From Grimontia hollisae CIP 101886 (GTDB lineage Bacteria > Pseudomonadota > Gammaproteobacteria > Enterobacterales > Vibrionaceae): DNA of 64,000 nt. A model generated the notes under the pieces. The model made no database searches. It had not been told where the DNA came from and saw nothing but the letters and a program-made list of their open reading frames with translations. The stretch covers positions 52,045 through 116,044 of the forward strand of contig NZ_ADAQ01000007.1 of NCBI RefSeq assembly GCF_000176515.1. The letters are read 5' to 3'. Below, piece by piece: positions 15,932-24,838 of this stretch (its first letter is position 1; every line of letters starts with the position of its first letter). Position numbers and translations under genes: made by a program.

Positions 15932-16606
15932 TTAAATTAACTCCGGGACAGAGATATAGCGAACGGCACCTTCAGACGCGCAAGCCGAGGAAAACAAATA
16001 TTGTTCAAACCATGAATGCTTTTGGAATGCAACTTCATTCCCTCCCAATTCAGATCTGCTTTTTGAGTATATGTCTGCAGCCATTTCGTAAACATTTTGC
16101 CAATTATTGGCATCGACAATATTCAAAAAGACAATATCATTTTGCTTAACCAACAATCCTTCATTGAATATCTTTGGAAGATCCTTTCCAGTGGTGTACA
16201 TATCTAAAATATTACGATCTATAACGATGCGAGGGTATATCGCCTCTTTGCTTTCTATCTCATACGCTCGAGCAACTGCATGACTATAAGTAATTCTACC
16301 GCTTTGAAAATGCTTTGAGTAAGCCACTCCCCCTCGAATGAATAGCCCTCTATTCATAAAGGATATAAAAACCTTTCTCAGCAAATTAAGGAACTCAACA
16401 AACCTATCATGACTATTACATGTGATAATAATTGTGTCCGATATGGCCTGTACATTGAAGATGGCATTATTTACATAATCAAAGATGGATAATGAATTTA
16501 GCAGGTCATCTTTGAAGCTTTCTTTACCGCTCTGCACGTCGTGATATAGTCTATTGCGGTATGAGAGAACATCAATAAGCGCGGTGTAAACAAATTCAGT
16601 ACTCAT
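15932..16606 (-). CDS. Cyclase-like (palm-fold) protein, partner of the ParA-like ATPase
   Basis: 224 residues. The arrangement ALIDVLSY (Asp12) ... ISDTIIIT (Asp57) ... FIRGGVAY (about 89-96) ... YSHAVARAYEIESKEAIYPRIVID resembles the core of class III nucleotide-cyclase-like palm domains: two metal-binding acidic positions about 45 residues apart, then a Gly-rich strand and a helix ending in a conserved PRIVI strand. I do not recognise a named family. No membrane segment or signal peptide. It starts inside the stop codon of the ParA-like gene (ATGA), so the two are made together. A nucleotide-signalling or nucleotide-sensing role is inference. Confidence 0.65.
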   Translation of the reverse strand: MSTEFVYTALIDVLSYRNRLYHDVQSGKESFKDDLLNSLSIFDYVNNAIFNVQAISDTIIITCNSHDRFVEFLNLLRKVFISFMNRGLFIRGGVAYSKHFQSGRITYSHAVARAYEIESKEAIYPRIVIDRNILDMYTTGKDLPKIFNEGLLVKQNDIVFLNIVDANNWQNVYEMAADIYSKSRSELGGNEVAFQKHSWFEQYLFSSACASEGAVRYISVPELI

Positions 16607-17631
16607 GAAATAGACTCTGCTATCAGTGAAATTTCATGCTTATACTCATCCATCCTATTGACCCATGGTGCCCAAACTGATCCATAGTACATCCGCCCAT
16701 CACTTGAAGCTTCCTTAGTATGTTCTTGTTGAATGTCAAATATTGCTCTCCCAAATAGCTGTGCAATTGGCGCTAATACGGCAACGTCTTTTATTGATGC
16801 GATATATGGGATATTAATATCGAAACCATTTTTCGGTTCAAAAAAACCTTCCTTACATAGTGAAGTGGATATTTCATGAGATATTTTATTTTGCCATTTG
16901 ATGTAAGATTCCTTAACTCTTGCGCCGGCATGAACCTTAAAGTTCTGGAGAATTGTTCCAGCCAACTTAGGTTTACCTGCAAATGGTTCAATTCCAAATG
17001 GGACTAATGACTGAGAAATTATTGCGTGACGCTCAATCCACTCACTTATCACGTTACCTAAAAGCTTTACTGCTTGATAACAAAATCGATCAGGAACTAA
17101 CGGTACAACAATTTCATCACAGGTAATTATTACAGTTTTGGTAATAGCGCCTGTGCTAGGACCAACATCACAAATAACATAGTCAAATCCGTGAGCCTCA
17201 ATAAGCGAACGAAGTAAATTGTTCAGAACTATGTATGTGTTTTTTTCGTGTATATTTTCAGTAACAGCTTGATTCCATGCAGTGCCAAAATAAGTTTCTG
17301 CTCTTGAAAACTCTAAATCACCCTTAAACAAGAACATAGACTCGTATAAATTGTGCTCAACAAGCTGAATGTCCTGTTGATTTATTTCACCCTGCTGGCC
17401 TTTGAATCTTGGCAGCAATGCTTCATAAATTGATGTTCCTGGTAATGAAAAATCAGGATCATCCAAATCCTCCCGCGCAGCAAAGAAAAGCTCTGTCATA
17501 TTGCATTGCGGATCACAATCAACAATCAAAACCCGTTTTCCTTTGGATGACAGATAAGCACCCAAATTGAAGTTGGTAGTAGTTTTTGATACTCCACCTT
17601 TGTTGTTATATAAGGCTACTATTTTGCCCAT
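16603..17631 (-). CDS. ParA/MinD-like P-loop ATPase, cargo gene
   Basis: 342 residues. Deviant Walker A KGGVSKTT at residues 11-18 with the signature Lys11, switch strand VLIVDCDPQCNMTE and Walker B-like YVICDVGPS are diagnostic of the ParA/MinD superfamily. There is no N-terminal HTH, no ParB gene and no C-terminal amphipathic MinD helix that I can see, so plasmid partition or division-site work is unlikely. An AAGGAG Shine-Dalgarno precedes the ATG by 6 bases. It is the first gene of a two-gene unit with the cyclase-like protein. AT-rich relative to the phage. In the tin/old locus it is most simply read as an antiviral or exclusion module. Confidence 0.88.
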   Translation of the reverse strand: MGKIVALYNNKGGVSKTTTNFNLGAYLSSKGKRVLIVDCDPQCNMTELFFAAREDLDDPDFSLPGTSIYEALLPRFKGQQGEINQQDIQLVEHNLYESMFLFKGDLEFSRAETYFGTAWNQAVTENIHEKNTYIVLNNLLRSLIEAHGFDYVICDVGPSTGAITKTVIITCDEIVVPLVPDRFCYQAVKLLGNVISEWIERHAIISQSLVPFGIEPFAGKPKLAGTILQNFKVHAGARVKESYIKWQNKISHEISTSLCKEGFFEPKNGFDINIPYIASIKDVAVLAPIAQLFGRAIFDIQQEHTKEASSDGRMYYGSVWAPWVNRMDEYKHEISLIAESIS

Positions 17632-18132
17632 TTTTACTCCTTAATAATTTTTACTGAGAATTGAACAACTTATTAGCGGGCAACTTGCCCGTTTAGTACA
17701 AATCCAGGACGCCCGATTAGTCCGCGTACACTTGTGCCAGCTTACCATATAGCTCTGCTAAATCAGTGAGTTAAGTTTTATGGTTGCAACTTAAATGGGA
17801 GAAAACGGGTGTCCCGTACTAAAAACCAGTTCATTTTTACTATATACATTGCACTGTGTATTTATACATATAAAATGCATGAGAAAAATTTAGACTTTGT
17901 GGGATGATTCGAGCACTCGGATGGTCGGAACGGCGTTGTTTCCTAAAAGAATTATTCGCTACCTCATACATCAGAGATGTCTTGATTATCGCGTAACATA
18001 TTGATTCTTATTTGATGAAAAATATAACATGCGCATAAAATATCGTTAAGTTACTGTAAAATGCGCTGTTATGCTTTTGTTCAACAACGCCGGTCGGAAC
18101 GCTAACTCACTTTGGGACATACTTCACCCACA
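17632..18132. other. 500-bp non-coding interval upstream of the ParA-like gene
   Basis: No convincing gene. It holds two short palindromes near the ParA-like start: CGGGCAA-C-TTGCCCG (17677-17691) and ACGGG-TGT-CCCGT (17805-17817), candidates for an operator. Further away GGTCGGAACG occurs at 17923-17932 and 18092-18101, and CGGCGTTGTT (17931-17940) is inverted as AACAACGCCG (18083-18092). The leftward promoter of the module must lie here. Confidence 0.6.
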
Positions 18133-18263
18133 CTACCGCCCTTTGCTTGTCTGCACGCAACACGCAATCACTGTCCAATTTGTGAGACAATATACCACAA
18201 TGCGCATAAGTGAATATCTATCGTCGATAGCTTCCAGTCGCTCTTTTTGCGCAAACTAAGTCC
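18060..18263. other. Probable cos region
   Basis: In P2-like phages cos lies just beyond the 3' end of the portal gene, which ends at 18264. This stretch is non-coding and contains repeat copy B and one GGTCGGAACG element. I could not match the P2 19-base cohesive end, so the exact cut site is unknown. Confidence 0.45.
18133..18197. repeat. 65-bp direct repeat, copy B
   Basis: Matches copy A at 15867-15931 with three substitutions (offset 2266 bp). Lies 66 bp from the portal stop codon, inside the expected cos region. Confidence 0.95.
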
Positions 18264-19304
18264 TCACCCTGGCAAACCCAAATCAAACACCACCTGCAGT
18301 TCCCTGCGGCTGGCAATCTCCGGGTCATGGTTGATTTCATCCATCATCAGTTCACACACCGGAATGATTTCGTCACGCAGATATTCGCGGCCCACTTTTT
18401 CCGGGTCGCCAAAGCCTGCGGTATTGGTGGGCACGATGCCGCCTTTGCCCGGTGGGAAGCGGTGGCTGACTAAAATGTCCTGGGCGGTGATGTTCTTGAT
18501 GCGCTCAAATTCATCTTTGGTGGCAATGTCGCCGACCGGAATCAACTGAATGCCTTTTTCGTGGCCGTTGGGAATGTTGATGTACATGCTGCGAAAGTTG
18601 CCGACGCCTTTAGAGCTGGCAATGGCTTCTTTCATCATCTTTTCATCTTCATCTTTGAGCTTGGGATCGGTGCTGTAGAAGATAAACCCCATGTGTGCGC
18701 CGTTCTTGTAGTAGCGACGGCGGAACAGGGTGGCGTCTTTATTCAGCAGGGAAGATTGCAACCCACCGACATAATCCGGCAGGCCATACACCTGTTGTTT
18801 CGGGTCATACTGCGCCAGCCAAATCACATCCTTGGCTTTGTACAGCCGCTTTTTATCGTCACGTTCCAGCAACCACACATCGCCGTTGCGGCGTTTGCGG
18901 ATATACATGCCCGGCAACGGGAAAAAGCCCATCACCCGCCCGAGGCGATCGCGAAGTTTCAGCAAAGCACCGTGACCGAACTGGGTATAGTCCCGTGCGA
19001 AACGCTGGAACAGGTGGCGGCGAATGTTGCCACCGCCTTTGAAGCGCCCCGCCACGTAATTGGAGCGGGCAATCAGCAAACTGCCGTGATAGGCGTTGGC
19101 ATTTGCCAGCTGCGCCAACCCTTCAGGGTTAATGGGGGGTTCCCAGTAATCATCCATCTCGTTGTAAACCAGTTCGCTGTATTCGGTCAGCCAGCTGTTG
19201 GCATCCACGGTTTCAAAACCGCTGCTAAAGCTGTAGGCGCTGGCCGGTGCGTTTGCATGGGTGGTGTCATCATTGGCGGCAGGTCGGGTGAGTTGCTCGG
19301 TCAT
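18264..19304 (-). CDS. Q: Phage portal protein, gpQ family
   Basis: 346 residues, the P2 gpQ size. Forms the dodecameric portal at one capsid vertex. Characteristic segments: FETVDANSWLTEYSELVYN at the start, LLARSNY-like tethering region, WLAQYDPKQQVYGLPDYVGG and QDILVSHRFPPGKGGIVP near the end. Directly downstream of the terminase gene on the minus strand, as in P2. Start ATG has a GGAAA-type Shine-Dalgarno and lies 2 bp after the terminase stop. Confidence 0.95.
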   Translation of the reverse strand: MTEQLTRPAANDDTTHANAPASAYSFSSGFETVDANSWLTEYSELVYNEMDDYWEPPINPEGLAQLANANAYHGSLLIARSNYVAGRFKGGGNIRRHLFQRFARDYTQFGHGALLKLRDRLGRVMGFFPLPGMYIRKRRNGDVWLLERDDKKRLYKAKDVIWLAQYDPKQQVYGLPDYVGGLQSSLLNKDATLFRRRYYKNGAHMGFIFYSTDPKLKDEDEKMMKEAIASSKGVGNFRSMYINIPNGHEKGIQLIPVGDIATKDEFERIKNITAQDILVSHRFPPGKGGIVPTNTAGFGDPEKVGREYLRDEIIPVCELMMDEINHDPEIASRRELQVVFDLGLPG

Positions 19305-19306
19305 GG

Positions 19307-21091
19307 TTATTTCCCAAAGGTGTAGGAACTGCCGCGCTGTGCGTCGGCCGTGTTCAGCGGTTCATTAATCAGCGCATGGGCGATGGCCCAGAACGCATCG
19401 GCATGGCCGGTGGTATCGCTTCGCTCGGCTTTGAAGGTCATCATGTTGCCGCTGTTGCTGGCAACGCGTTTGATTGCCATGAATGCCATGGCAATGTCTT
19501 TGTGCTCGGCGTCGTACTGCAATCGCCCGGCATCAATCACATCAATCATTTTCAGCACCAGGCGGTTTTTGTTTTCGTTGCTGTAGTGAATCGCCACCGC
19601 TTCACGCGGGTGCGCAGCGCTGACTAAATCCCACACGCCATAGCCCACGCCCGTGGTATCAATGCCGATATAGGTCACGTGGTAGCGGTGGAAAGCCTCA
19701 TCAATCTGGCTGGCCTGATACTGGAAGTTGAGCCCTTTCCAGTAATGCTTTTCCAGCACCCGGAACACTTCAGCATGCGTTTGGGGCGGGGCAATTACCA
19801 CCAAGCAGGCGTTGTCCCGTGTGCGGCTTGGGTCATACCCCAGCCACACTTCCTGGTTGGCGTAAGGCCGCGCCGCGTCAGGTTTAAAATCCTTCCACTT
19901 GCTGGCATCCACCATGCACTTTTCCAGCTTGCTGAACGTAAACACGCTGGCGTTACCGTCAACAAATACGCACATAAACAGGTTGGCAAAGTCGTTTTTG
20001 CTGTATTCGTCGCGCAGTTCGTCAATATCAAACAGATCACAGCCGCCTGCCGCAGCATCTTCAAGGGTGACGACATAGCGCCAGTGTTTGTCCGGGCACA
20101 GTGCGCCGCCGTTGCGGAAATCTTCAAATGTCGGGAACTCAACGTGTTCACGGGTGTTGGCATTGCCGCGCCAGGTGTCACCTGTCCAGAACGGGTAAGC
20201 CTGATGTGTTTTGCTCGAAGGGGTGGAAAAATAGGTTTTGCGCCACGTCTTGTGGGTCGCCATCGCCGAGGCGAGTTTGTTCAGCTCGTCGAACTTGGGG
20301 ATCCAGAAATATTCATCGACATAGACATGGCCGTGGAAGCCCTGCGCGGTTTTGCTGTTAGTGGAACAAAAACGCAGTTCAGCGCCGTTGCTGAGAATGA
20401 TTGGGTTACCGCTTAACTCGATACCCAGGAACTCACGCGCAATGTTGATGATGTAAGTGCGGAAGATTTCCGCCTGGGCGCGGGAGGCCGAAAGGAAGAC
20501 CTGGTTATCACCGGTGAGCACCGCACCTTCCAGCGCTTCGCAGGCAAAGTAATAGGTGGCGCCAATCTGGCGCGATTTAAGGATGTTACGAATGCGCTGG
20601 TGCCGGTTTTCGCGCATCGTCAGCTGGTATGTGAAGAAGCTGGCGTGCAGTTCAGCAAAGTTATCAGCGGTTATCCCGCTAACATCATTTTTCCTTTTCT
20701 TGCCTTTCGGCTTTTTTTCGCTGTTGCGTTCTGGGCGGTTGCCTTTGCCTTGTGGTGCCGTTGGGTTGCCGTGGTCGTTTCCATTTGCTGACGGGTTGCA
20801 CCCGGCTTGCTGGCGCTGCTTTTTCAGCTTCACATGCTTTTCAATCAGCATGTCGAGTTCTTTCAGCTGTGCCGGGGATTTCTCCGCCTGGTTGGTCAGC
20901 AGCACAACACGGCGGGCGATGGCGTCGTCCACTTCTTCTTCGCGCAGCACATCACGCCAGCCGTATTTTTCCGCCCAGTGGTAAACAATGCGGGTATTCG
21001 GCAGCGCCAGTTCATCTGCAATTTCCTGCGGCGTGTAGCGTCGCAAATAGAGGCGTTTTGCCGCCTCTCTGAGTTCAGGTGAGTAAGCCAT
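19307..21091 (-). CDS. P: Terminase large (ATPase/nuclease) subunit, gpP family
   Basis: 594 residues, as in P2 gpP. Packages DNA from cos. An N-terminal HTH ([21 protein letters not shown]), then the ATPase with adenine/Walker region [17 protein letters not shown] and Walker [13 protein letters not shown], then the nuclease with [17 protein letters not shown] and the acidic [11 protein letters not shown]. The gene is divergent from the scaffold gene, with a 178-bp regulatory gap between them. Confidence 0.95.
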   Translation of the reverse strand: MAYSPELREAAKRLYLRRYTPQEIADELALPNTRIVYHWAEKYGWRDVLREEEVDDAIARRVVLLTNQAEKSPAQLKELDMLIEKHVKLKKQRQQAGCNPSANGNDHGNPTAPQGKGNRPERNSEKKPKGKKRKNDVSGITADNFAELHASFFTYQLTMRENRHQRIRNILKSRQIGATYYFACEALEGAVLTGDNQVFLSASRAQAEIFRTYIINIAREFLGIELSGNPIILSNGAELRFCSTNSKTAQGFHGHVYVDEYFWIPKFDELNKLASAMATHKTWRKTYFSTPSSKTHQAYPFWTGDTWRGNANTREHVEFPTFEDFRNGGALCPDKHWRYVVTLEDAAAGGCDLFDIDELRDEYSKNDFANLFMCVFVDGNASVFTFSKLEKCMVDASKWKDFKPDAARPYANQEVWLGYDPSRTRDNACLVVIAPPQTHAEVFRVLEKHYWKGLNFQYQASQIDEAFHRYHVTYIGIDTTGVGYGVWDLVSAAHPREAVAIHYSNENKNRLVLKMIDVIDAGRLQYDAEHKDIAMAFMAIKRVASNSGNMMTFKAERSDTTGHADAFWAIAHALINEPLNTADAQRGSSYTFGK

Positions 21092-21133
21092 GCGCGCAGT
21101 TTACGCATTTCAACGGCCTGAAAATCCAACTGA

Positions 21134-21170
21134 AATTCGGATGAATTCGGATCTCGCCCCTATCCGAATT
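21134..21170. promoter_or_regulatory. Hairpin and repeats between the divergent P and O genes
   Basis: AATTCGGAT (21144-21152) and ATCCGAATT (21162-21170) form a perfect 9-bp stem, and AATTCGG occurs a third time at 21134. In P2-like phages divergent Ogr-dependent late promoters lie in this interval; this may be their activator or repressor site. Confidence 0.45.
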
Positions 21171-21269
21171 TTCAGGAACGGAACCAGATGAAACCCCACC
21201 TTTAACACAGTAACTTGCCCATAAATTGAAATTCTGAACACGCAAAAGCGCACTAAAGGACAAGGGTTT

Positions 21270-22112
21270 ATGCCTCAGCTGCTGACTAACTGGATTCGCA
21301 TCGCTACCGCAGGAAACGCCATTGATGGGCGCGTGATCCTTGACAACGTCATTCAGGAAATGGCCGACACCTACAACCCTGATGAATACACTGCACGAAT
21401 TTGGCCTGACCACCGCCGTTGGTTCGGCGCGTGGGGCGATGTGGTTGCGCTGAAAGCGGAAGAATGGCAAGGCAAGCTGCGTTTGTTTGCCCGCCTTCGC
21501 CCTAACTCACAGCTAATGCAAGCCAACGAAATGGACCAGAAAACCTTCTGCTCTATCGAAATCAACGTCAAAGACTTCGACGGCACTGGCAAGCACTATC
21601 TTGGTGGCCTTGGTGTAACCGATGAACCGGGAAGCCTTGGCACTGAAAAGCTCAAGTTCTGCAAAGCAACCAGCAAGCTGTATTCAGAGCCAGAGCACTT
21701 CGTGATTGAAGAAGTGACCGAAGAAAACACCGAGAAAACACCCGCCTGGCGAAAGCTGTTCAGCTTTTCTAAACCGAAACCAACCGAGGACACCGACGTG
21801 ACCGAAGAACAACTGAAAGCCGCACTCGAGGGTGCGCTGGAGCCGTTCGCCTCACGCCTGGCCGCCATCGAGCAACAGTTTTCTGCACCGCCTGACGGCG
21901 AAGAAACCGAGCCCGGCGGCGACAATGGCGGCGACACCCCAACCGCGCCGACTGTTGAGCAATTCAGCGCAGCAGTGACGGACGCCATCAAGCCGCTGGC
22001 AGACAAGCTCAGCGGCCTGGAAACCCAATTCAACACACTGTTGGAAGAAGCGCCAGACCAACGCCCGAGTGGTGAAGGGGCAAACGACAACACCACCGTG
22101 GAGGCATTTTAA
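21270..22112 (+). CDS. O: Capsid scaffolding protein, gpO family (with protease)
   Basis: 280 residues, the P2 gpO size. The N-terminal half matches the gpO serine-protease domain (TNWIRIATAGNAIDGR, TYNPDEYTARIWPDHRRWFG with the His, then KTFCSIEIN) and the C-terminal half is the acidic, helical scaffold with LFSFSKPKP linker and coiled-coil repeats. It directs capsid assembly and cleaves the major capsid protein and itself. First gene of the rightward late operon; the AAAGGA Shine-Dalgarno is good. Confidence 0.93.
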   Translation: MPQLLTNWIRIATAGNAIDGRVILDNVIQEMADTYNPDEYTARIWPDHRRWFGAWGDVVALKAEEWQGKLRLFARLRPNSQLMQANEMDQKTFCSIEINVKDFDGTGKHYLGGLGVTDEPGSLGTEKLKFCKATSKLYSEPEHFVIEEVTEENTEKTPAWRKLFSFSKPKPTEDTDVTEEQLKAALEGALEPFASRLAAIEQQFSAPPDGEETEPGGDNGGDTPTAPTVEQFSAAVTDAIKPLADKLSGLETQFNTLLEEAPDQRPSGEGANDNTTVEAF

Positions 22113-23105
22113 ATGCTGAACGCAATGTCAACGCAGTACCTCGACAAATACTGCGCCAACGTCATGCAGGCAACGGGCGTGGCCAGGTTGGACACCCTGT
22201 TCAACATTTCCCCGCCCGTTGAAACCAGGCTGCGCGAAGCCATGCTGCATTCGGTCGCCTTCCTGTCGCTGATTTCCGTGATGCCGGTTGACCAGCTGAA
22301 AGGCCAGGTGGTCGATGTCGGTGGCGGTGCGCTGTTTACAGGCCGCAAGAAAGAGGGCCGTTTTCGCAAAGCGCTGGGCGTGGAAGGCAATACCTATGAG
22401 CTGGTTGAAACCGATTCGTGTGCCTCTATCCCCTGGTCGCTGCTTTCCCAGTGGGCCAACGCCGGTAAGGCGGGGGAATTTACCAAGTTGATGAATGCCG
22501 CCATTGCCCGGCATTTTGCGCTGGATATGCTGCGCGTGGGCTTTCATGGCACAAGTGTCGCGGAAACCACCAACCCGACAACCAACCCGATGGGGCAGGA
22601 TGTCAACAAAGGCTGGCTGACCATCGTGAAGGAGAAAGCGGCAGGCCAGGTGCTGGCAAGTGCCACGCTTGACCCAACAGGCACAGTGGTGGGGTCACAC
22701 AAAAACCTGGATGCCATGGTCAATGACCTGCGCAACGCGGTGATTGCTGAAGAGCACGTGGACGACCCGGATTTGGTGGTGCTGATTGGCCGCGATCTGG
22801 TTGCCAGTGAGCAATCACGCCTGATGGGGGAAGCCGATAAGCCGACCGAACACAACGCCGCGCAAATGTTGTCGAAATCCGTGGGCGGCATGCGGGTCTA
22901 CATTCCGCCGTTCTTCCCGGCTGACCAAATCTGGATAACGTCACTGAGCAACCTGCAAGTGCTTCAGCAAACCGGCACCCAATGGCGTAAGGCCAGAAAT
23001 GAAGAAGACCGCAAGGCATTCGAAAACTCCTGGCTGCGTAACGAAGGCTACGCAATCGGCAACTTTCAGAAGTTTGCCGCCATCGACGCCGTTGCCATCG
23101 CATAA
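22113..23105 (+). CDS. N: Major capsid protein, gpN family
   Basis: 330 residues. N-terminus MLNAMSTQYLDKYCANVMQ and the segment VAFLSLISVMPVDQLKGQVV are typical of the P2-family HK97-fold capsid protein; the precursor is normally trimmed at its N-terminus by gpO. It begins immediately after the scaffold stop codon (TAAATG). C-terminal NFQKFAAIDAVAIA is also conserved in the family. Confidence 0.94.
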   Translation: MLNAMSTQYLDKYCANVMQATGVARLDTLFNISPPVETRLREAMLHSVAFLSLISVMPVDQLKGQVVDVGGGALFTGRKKEGRFRKALGVEGNTYELVETDSCASIPWSLLSQWANAGKAGEFTKLMNAAIARHFALDMLRVGFHGTSVAETTNPTTNPMGQDVNKGWLTIVKEKAAGQVLASATLDPTGTVVGSHKNLDAMVNDLRNAVIAEEHVDDPDLVVLIGRDLVASEQSRLMGEADKPTEHNAAQMLSKSVGGMRVYIPPFFPADQIWITSLSNLQVLQQTGTQWRKARNEEDRKAFENSWLRNEGYAIGNFQKFAAIDAVAIA

Positions 23106-23115
23106 GGGTACGCGC

Positions 23116-23838
23116 ATGACGAGTCCATTCCAGAAAGCCATCCGGGCGAAACGTCAGGCGCTGGCGGCGGGGCCCCCCCCGCCTGTTACCGCGGCGGTTA
23201 ACCCAGACGCTCTCGAACTGCAACGCATTGAGCTCGACGCAGACCGCAAGGTGCTGAGCGGCTTCAACGCGATTTCAGACAAAATTGCGCACAAGCGTTC
23301 GGTTCTCATTCCGAAGTACCGCCCGCAGGTGGACGCGTGGCTGGCAAGCGGCGCGGCGGGAGAAAACCCGGTTTTCTCTGACATGGTGATCTGGTTTTAC
23401 GACACCGGCGACATGGACACCTTCATGGCATGGGTGCTGAAAGCCATTGCGCTGAACCACCCCACACCAGAGCGCTTCAAGCGTGACTGGCAAACTTTCT
23501 GCGCCGATGCGGTGTTCAACTGGGCTGACGAGCAGGTGAAACAGGGCAATGCTATTGACCCGTATTTCAGCCAGGTGATGGCACGCATTCAACGCGGTGA
23601 ATGGCGCGTGTTCGAGAAGGTCAGCGCCAGGCTGTACAAACTCGGCGGCCAATACCTGCTGCGCGATGAAAAAGGCAACGTGAATGTGCCCAGTGTCGGC
23701 AGCGTGGAAACGCTTGAAAAGGCACTGGCCATGCTCACCCAAGCCCACGACCTGCATCCAAAAATCGGCGTGGGCGATTTGATCAAAAACCGCATTCCGG
23801 CACGCATCCGTGCGTTGACCGAAGGCACGAATTTATAA
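23116..23838 (+). CDS. M: Terminase small subunit, gpM family
   Basis: 240 residues from ATG at 23116 (GGGTACGCGC just upstream), preferred to upstream in-frame starts because those would overlap the capsid gene. MTSPFQKAIRAKRQALAAG and the central DMVIWFYDTGDMDTFMAW are typical of P2 gpM. It contains a run of eight C residues (23173-23180) encoding Pro-Pro, a possible sequencing or slippage hotspot, though the frame is intact here. It recognises cos and hands DNA to gpP. Confidence 0.92.
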   Translation: MTSPFQKAIRAKRQALAAGPPPPVTAAVNPDALELQRIELDADRKVLSGFNAISDKIAHKRSVLIPKYRPQVDAWLASGAAGENPVFSDMVIWFYDTGDMDTFMAWVLKAIALNHPTPERFKRDWQTFCADAVFNWADEQVKQGNAIDPYFSQVMARIQRGEWRVFEKVSARLYKLGGQYLLRDEKGNVNVPSVGSVETLEKALAMLTQAHDLHPKIGVGDLIKNRIPARIRALTEGTNL

Positions 23839-23945
23839 CCGGCTCCACCCCCCCCCATGCGCTTTGGCTGGCGAGGTGGGCAGCGGTAACGCTAACCCAA
23901 TACCGTCGACCCAGTGGGCAAAAGCGCACTTATTGAGGAACGAGC

Positions 23946-24353
23946 ATGAGCTTTAGCGGCAAGGCACCAGGCACCCATAACACCCTCATTGCGGGGCGCG
24001 GCTGGCCGGATGTAACCACCGCTGAGTTTCGTCAGGTGCGCCGTATCCCGCATGTGTTTGACGAAAGCAGCATTGCCATGGCGATTGAAATCGCCGCTGA
24101 CAACGTGCAAGGCCAGTTAGACAGCATTGAGCCTGCCACGCTGATGGGCACAAAGCTGAAGCTTTACCACCGGGCAGTGTACGCACTGGCACATGCCGAT
24201 TTGCTGCCAGAGTTCGCCACCCAGAACCGCCGCGATGAAGCCGACAACACGGCAGAAGATGCCGGCGAACAGGGCGACCGGTTCCGCGCTCAATCTACGC
24301 GGGACATTGCCCAAATCAAGGGCGAAAGCCCCAACGGCATAGGGCTTATCTAA
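23946..24353 (+). CDS. L: Head completion/stabilisation protein, gpL family
   Basis: 135 residues, shorter than P2 gpL but with its pattern: an Asp-rich end and TLMGTKLKLYHRAVYALAHADLL, with REV-like QVRRIPHVFDESSIAMAIEIAA. Joins head to tail by closing the portal. The stop overlaps the next start (TAATG). About 107 bp of apparently non-coding DNA, including a C-rich run, precede it. Confidence 0.85.
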   Translation: MSFSGKAPGTHNTLIAGRGWPDVTTAEFRQVRRIPHVFDESSIAMAIEIAADNVQGQLDSIEPATLMGTKLKLYHRAVYALAHADLLPEFATQNRRDEADNTAEDAGEQGDRFRAQSTRDIAQIKGESPNGIGLI

Positions 24354-24838
24354 TGACAGAGGCTTACACCCAAACCAAGCTGCAGCACCTCACCGAATAC
24401 GTGGTGAAGGCCCTCAATACCCGTGTGCTGGATAACAACATCGACGCCTGGCAGGAAAACGCAAAAATCGTCATCAACGGCGATGACAGAGGCCACGGCA
24501 TTCGCATCGCCGAATGGCAGTACAACGCCGTGGTCAGCATTGAAGGGTTTCCGCATCACCTGTTAGACCCGCGCTATTTGCTCGCTGCGGTGGCCTGTTG
24601 GATCAGCGAGTTCGACACCGAACGCGCAGATCTTGAGCTGCAAGACCCCACACTGGCGATAGATATTCTCGACGATGACACGGTGGACGTCACCATTGAA
24701 CTCGAACTGTCAGAGCCGATTGAAATGATCCCAGACCCGAACGGGCTGATTGTGTTCCAGGGCGAAACCTACCGCGTGCAGACCGTGCCGGTAGATACGG
24801 CCGAAGAGGCGGAAATCAGCCATGCCACCGACGGTTAA
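24353..24838 (+). CDS. R: Tail completion protein, gpR family
   Basis: 161 residues. KLQHLTEYVVKALN at the start, FPHHLLDPRYLLAAVACWI and the valine-rich VDVTIELELSEPIEMIPD resemble the P2 phage tail completion protein R family. Coupled upstream with gpL and overlapped by 17 bp with the next gene, as in related phages. Confidence 0.82.
   Translation: MTEAYTQTKLQHLTEYVVKALNTRVLDNNIDAWQENAKIVINGDDRGHGIRIAEWQYNAVVSIEGFPHHLLDPRYLLAAVACWISEFDTERADLELQDPTLAIDILDDDTVDVTIELELSEPIEMIPDPNGLIVFQGETYRVQTVPVDTAEEAEISHATDG

Noticed and set aside
16603..17631. Plasmid-prophage partition function for the ParA-like gene
   Set aside because: No ParB gene or clear centromere-like iterons beside it, and the phage has an intact integrase and att sites; its partner is a cyclase-like protein.
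15850..18259. Two plus-strand small frames (15850-16149 and 18071-18259) that share similar peptides
   Set aside because: The likeness comes from the 65-bp direct repeats; the frames have no good start site and the first overlaps the cyclase-like gene.
18060..18263. Exact cos cut site
   Set aside because: Position fits, but I could not match the P2/186 cohesive end or propose a symmetrical nick site, so only a region is given.
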